A stretch of DNA of 8,436 nt from Candidatus Babelota bacterium (GTDB lineage Bacteria > Babelota > Babeliae > Babelales > Babelaceae): the NCBI GenBank assembly GCA_003174035.1, contig PRDV01000013.1:1-8436 (forward strand), written 5' to 3'. Made by a program: the position numbers and the translations under genes. Of this stretch, positions 6,529-8,436 are shown piece after piece. Position 1 is the stretch's first letter, and every line of letters begins with the position of its first letter. The notes beneath the pieces are model-generated. The model did no database searches and was not told where the DNA came from. It worked only from the letters and a program-made list of their open reading frames with translations.

Positions 6529-7314
6529 CTACTGTTTTTTTAAGAAAATAAGGAGTGCTAATGCCAGCATATACCATCCAAACAGGTATATGATCTGGTG
6601 GCTACTCATGAGTATCACCAGCTGCAAACAACCGTAGGAAATAAGCAGGGAGATAATGAGCCATCCGGACTGAGCAAAAGAAAGAGAAAAAAAATGTGTG
6701 CTTTTGTGTTCTTCATCATCGTCAACATATATATCACGCAATGCTTTGGCGACCGCTACTACTATCAATCCCAATTCGCAGGTGAGTGAAAAAAGTATAC
6801 TAGTCAGCGGTTCTATGCCAAGCCACACCCCTATGGTGAAGGTAAGTGCGAGTCGTGATATACCTGGCAACAGAGCGGCCGCCTGAGCAAGACCAATAAT
6901 GCTTGCTTGAGCCCAGCTGATTTCCATGCTAACAGCCTGTGGTGCGACCATGAGCGAGAGCAGTGCGCATGCAGTAATAAAAAAACCTACTGAAAGGGGA
7001 ATGTGTGGGGTACCAGTTTTTCTCATAATGAGATAAGCACTGCCGGTGACAAGATCAGCGATAAGGACGTTGATAATCCATCTTAATAATGAAACCTCTT
7101 TAAAGTAGCTTGCATAGGTAAGTAATGTGGCTAGCACAACAAGTGCAGTGGGGATATGCATAAGATGATTCATTGTTGAAGAGAGCGGCAAGGGGGCTTT
7201 AGTGCGCTTGGTTGCGGCATAATCAATAAGTAACGCAAGATGGCCTGAGCTGCTTATAGGCAGTGATTCAAAAATAGTATGCAGATTCCAGAGAATTAAA
7301 AAAAGTGGTTCCAT
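6529..7314 (-). CDS. uppP: Undecaprenyl-diphosphate phosphatase family protein UppP/BacA, divergent active site
   Basis: UppP removes one phosphate from undecaprenyl pyrophosphate, returning the lipid carrier for another round of cell-wall synthesis; loss or overexpression affects bacitracin sensitivity. The 261-residue, very hydrophobic sequence has about seven or eight membrane segments, close to the 270 residues typical of the family. The first motif is HTIFESLPISSSGH (12-25), matching the family's ExxxEFLPVSSTGH except that the first conserved Glu is His12; Glu16 and His25 are kept. The second motif is LPGISRLALT (149-158) against PGxSRSxxT, keeping Arg154 but replacing the second Ser with Leu155. 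A short acidic hydrophilic loop (DDDEEHKS, 198-205) separates the last helices. The start follows AGGA by 9 bases and a promoter with a consensus -10. Family membership is clear; whether it is a normal phosphatase is uncertain because of the two substitutions. Confidence 0.88.
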   Translation of the reverse strand: MEPLFLILWNLHTIFESLPISSSGHLALLIDYAATKRTKAPLPLSSTMNHLMHIPTALVVLATLLTYASYFKEVSLLRWIINVLIADLVTGSAYLIMRKTGTPHIPLSVGFFITACALLSLMVAPQAVSMEISWAQASIIGLAQAAALLPGISRLALTFTIGVWLGIEPLTSILFSLTCELGLIVVAVAKALRDIYVDDDEEHKSTHFFSLSFAQSGWLIISLLISYGCLQLVILMSSHQIIYLFGWYMLALALLIFLKKQ

Positions 7315-7337
7315 ACATGATTGTCCTAAAAAACAGC

Positions 7338-7367
7338 TTTACAAAAAAGGCTTTTTAAGATTATACT
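7338..7367 (+). promoter_or_regulatory. Promoter for the outer-membrane-type protein gene
   Basis: On the plus strand, -35 TTTACA (7338-7343) and -10 TATACT (7362-7367) are each one base from consensus with an 18-base spacer. The spacer holds a small palindrome, AAAAAG-G-CTTTTT (7344-7356). Transcription would start near 7374, leaving about 32 bases before the ATG at 7406. The -10 box overlaps that of the opposing uppP promoter. Confidence 0.65.
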
Positions 7368-7388
7368 GCGCTATGTTTAAAGAGTCGA
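7360..7388 (-). promoter_or_regulatory. Promoter for uppP
   Basis: On the minus strand, a perfect -10 TATAAT (7360-7365) lies 17 bases after TCGACT (7383-7388), which matches the -35 consensus at four of six positions. The predicted transcript starts near 7353, with a leader of about 38 bases containing AGGA at 7324-7327. It shares four bases of its -10 box with the plus-strand promoter. Confidence 0.65.
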
Positions 7389-7395
7389 CATGTGT

Positions 7396-7401
7396 AAGGA
7401 G
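7396..7401 (+). promoter_or_regulatory. Strong ribosome binding site deciding the start at 7406
   Basis: AAGGAG lies 4 bases before the ATG at 7406. It favours this start over an in-frame ATG at 7373, which would add 11 residues but falls at the predicted transcription start and so would have to be translated without a leader. Confidence 0.75.
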
Positions 7402-7405
7402 TTCT

Positions 7406-8436
7406 ATGGAATTTTTCTTGAGCGCAGTACTGGGGGCAATTTTGCTGAGTGCCGTTACTCGCGCCGAAGAGTGTGATGGTATCTTATTTAAAAGTAAGCA
7501 CTTACCAAAGGAATGTGTGCGTGAAAGTAGATGTGGATTGCGTACACTCTTTTTACCTCGTTCCCAAGGTTCCAACCTTGCGCGCTATCTAGCGGGGTGG
7601 AAAGAATACCTCCCTGCTTGTAATGATCGCGCATGGGGCAATCTTTCATTTACTTTTGAGTATGGTCACTCCATGAAAGGAGAACGGTTAGCCCAGTATC
7701 TTTTTGGGAGCACCCAGTTGAAATTTACGGGAAGCAAGGTAAAGGATAGAGGAGAACATGATCTTCTGGCTGATAATTTTGGGTTACCCACAAATTTCAT
7801 AGGAAGAATTGCTTTTAAGCCGCGTATTGATAACACCGTTCTTGATCTTAATTATCACCTGGGCCTCGATTCTTGGTGGCAGGGTCTGTATGTTCGGATT
7901 AATGCACCACTCGTTATTTCTCGATGGGATTTAGGGGTTCGTTGCAAAGAAATGAACAATATTTCTTCGCAGGATGCGCCAGTTTTCCCTCAATGCTATA
8001 TGGCTGCAGCAAAAGTCGTCCCTGCTGAAACAAGCATTCGAGAGGCATTAGCAGGTTCGTTCTTTTCGAGCGTAGAAAATCCTGATACTGCTGAAGTGAA
8101 TACTGATGTAAACACGGTGTTTGGGGATTTAAAACAACCTCTTTTATTTGGAAGATTTCCCTGCGGGAGGGAGAAAAAAGTTGCGGTAGCCAATATAGAT
8201 TTTATCGTAGGATGGAATTTTATTGCTGATGAAAGTTCACATGCCGGTATATATCTCCTTACGGTTATTCCTACAGGAAATCGCCCTCACAGCAGATTGG
8301 TTTTTGAGCCTATTGTGGGCAATGGCAATTTATGGGAAGTTGGACCGGGTGTTTCTGGTCATATTGATGTAATGAGAAGTGGTCCTCACGTATTTTCACT
8401 TTATTTTGAGGGGGTATTTACCCATCAATTTAAGCG
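7406..8436 (+). CDS. Exported, probable outer-membrane beta-barrel protein (partial, C-terminus off the right edge)
   Basis: The frame is open from 7406 to the edge, giving 343 complete codons. The first 20 residues form a signal peptide (FFLSAVLGAILLSAVTRA) with a likely cleavage after Thr-Arg-Ala, before EECDG. The mature part is rich in alternating hydrophobic/polar stretches, Gly and aromatic residues, such as WGNLSFTFEYGHS, SWWQGLYVRINAPLVI and VANIDFIVGWNF. Near the end, YLLTVIPTGNRP, FEPIVGNGNLWEVGPGVSG and LYFEGVFTHQF resemble strands and loops of a porin-like barrel. I associate these motifs with a family expanded in Dependentiae-like genomes, from memory rather than a search. Seven cysteines are scattered through the visible part (three within the first 25 mature residues), consistent with periplasmic disulphides. 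The signal n-region carries Glu and no basic residue, which is unusual. It is divergent from uppP and shares its promoter region. Transport substrate or role is unknown. Confidence 0.85.
   Translation, partial: MEFFLSAVLGAILLSAVTRAEECDGILFKSKHLPKECVRESRCGLRTLFLPRSQGSNLARYLAGWKEYLPACNDRAWGNLSFTFEYGHSMKGERLAQYLFGSTQLKFTGSKVKDRGEHDLLADNFGLPTNFIGRIAFKPRIDNTVLDLNYHLGLDSWWQGLYVRINAPLVISRWDLGVRCKEMNNISSQDAPVFPQCYMAAAKVVPAETSIREALAGSFFSSVENPDTAEVNTDVNTVFGDLKQPLLFGRFPCGREKKVAVANIDFIVGWNFIADESSHAGIYLLTVIPTGNRPHSRLVFEPIVGNGNLWEVGPGVSGHIDVMRSGPHVFSLYFEGVFTHQFK

Noticed and set aside
6511..6540. T-runs on both strands at the end of uppP as a terminator.
   Set aside because: No stable GC-rich stem adjoins either run.

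Overview
The window holds six protein-coding genes from what looks like a Gram-negative, outer-membrane-bearing bacterium that still makes peptidoglycan. Five genes lie on the minus strand and one on the plus strand. In transcription order on the minus strand they are uppP/bacA (undecaprenyl-pyrophosphate phosphatase family), ftsK (DNA translocase), murF (last cytoplasmic step of the UDP-MurNAc-pentapeptide pathway), rsmH/mraW (16S rRNA C1402 N4-methyltransferase) and an unrecognised exported protein cut off by the left edge. On the plus strand, starting back-to-back with uppP, is an exported protein of outer-membrane type cut off by the right edge. There are no RNA genes, insertion sequences or CRISPR arrays, and no gene-free stretch longer than 300 bases.

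Taxonomy cannot be fixed from the sequence alone. The late motifs of the plus-strand protein, the reduced and scattered division/cell-wall gene set, and a divergent UppP make me think of Candidatus Dependentiae (TM6) or a similar reduced, host-associated lineage. This is a pattern-based inference, not a search result.

Layout. Positions 1-1362 (minus) encode an exported protein of unknown function with a C-terminal four-cysteine, probably zinc-binding, motif; a good sigma70-type promoter sits just upstream. Positions 1363-1607 are non-coding. rsmH (1608-2504) follows a rho-independent terminator (2542-2578) that closes murF (2602-3990). Between murF and ftsK (3991-4274) is a 284-base spacer with a strong promoter and a cluster of nested AT-rich palindromes, which would give murF an unusually long leader of about 225 bases. 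ftsK (4275-6440) and uppP (6529-7314) are separated by 88 bases and may be co-transcribed. The 91-base divergent region 7315-7405 carries two promoters, one per strand, whose -10 boxes overlap.

Functionally, uppP, ftsK, murF and rsmH form a co-directional cell-envelope and division block. uppP would recycle the lipid carrier for peptidoglycan and murF would finish the UDP-linked precursor. ftsK would clear and unlink chromosome termini at the septum, and rsmH is a usual companion of the division cluster. The classic dcw order (rsmH-ftsL-ftsI-murE-murF-mraY) is not kept. The two most notable oddities are the replacement of two conserved active-site residues in UppP and the shared bidirectional promoter.
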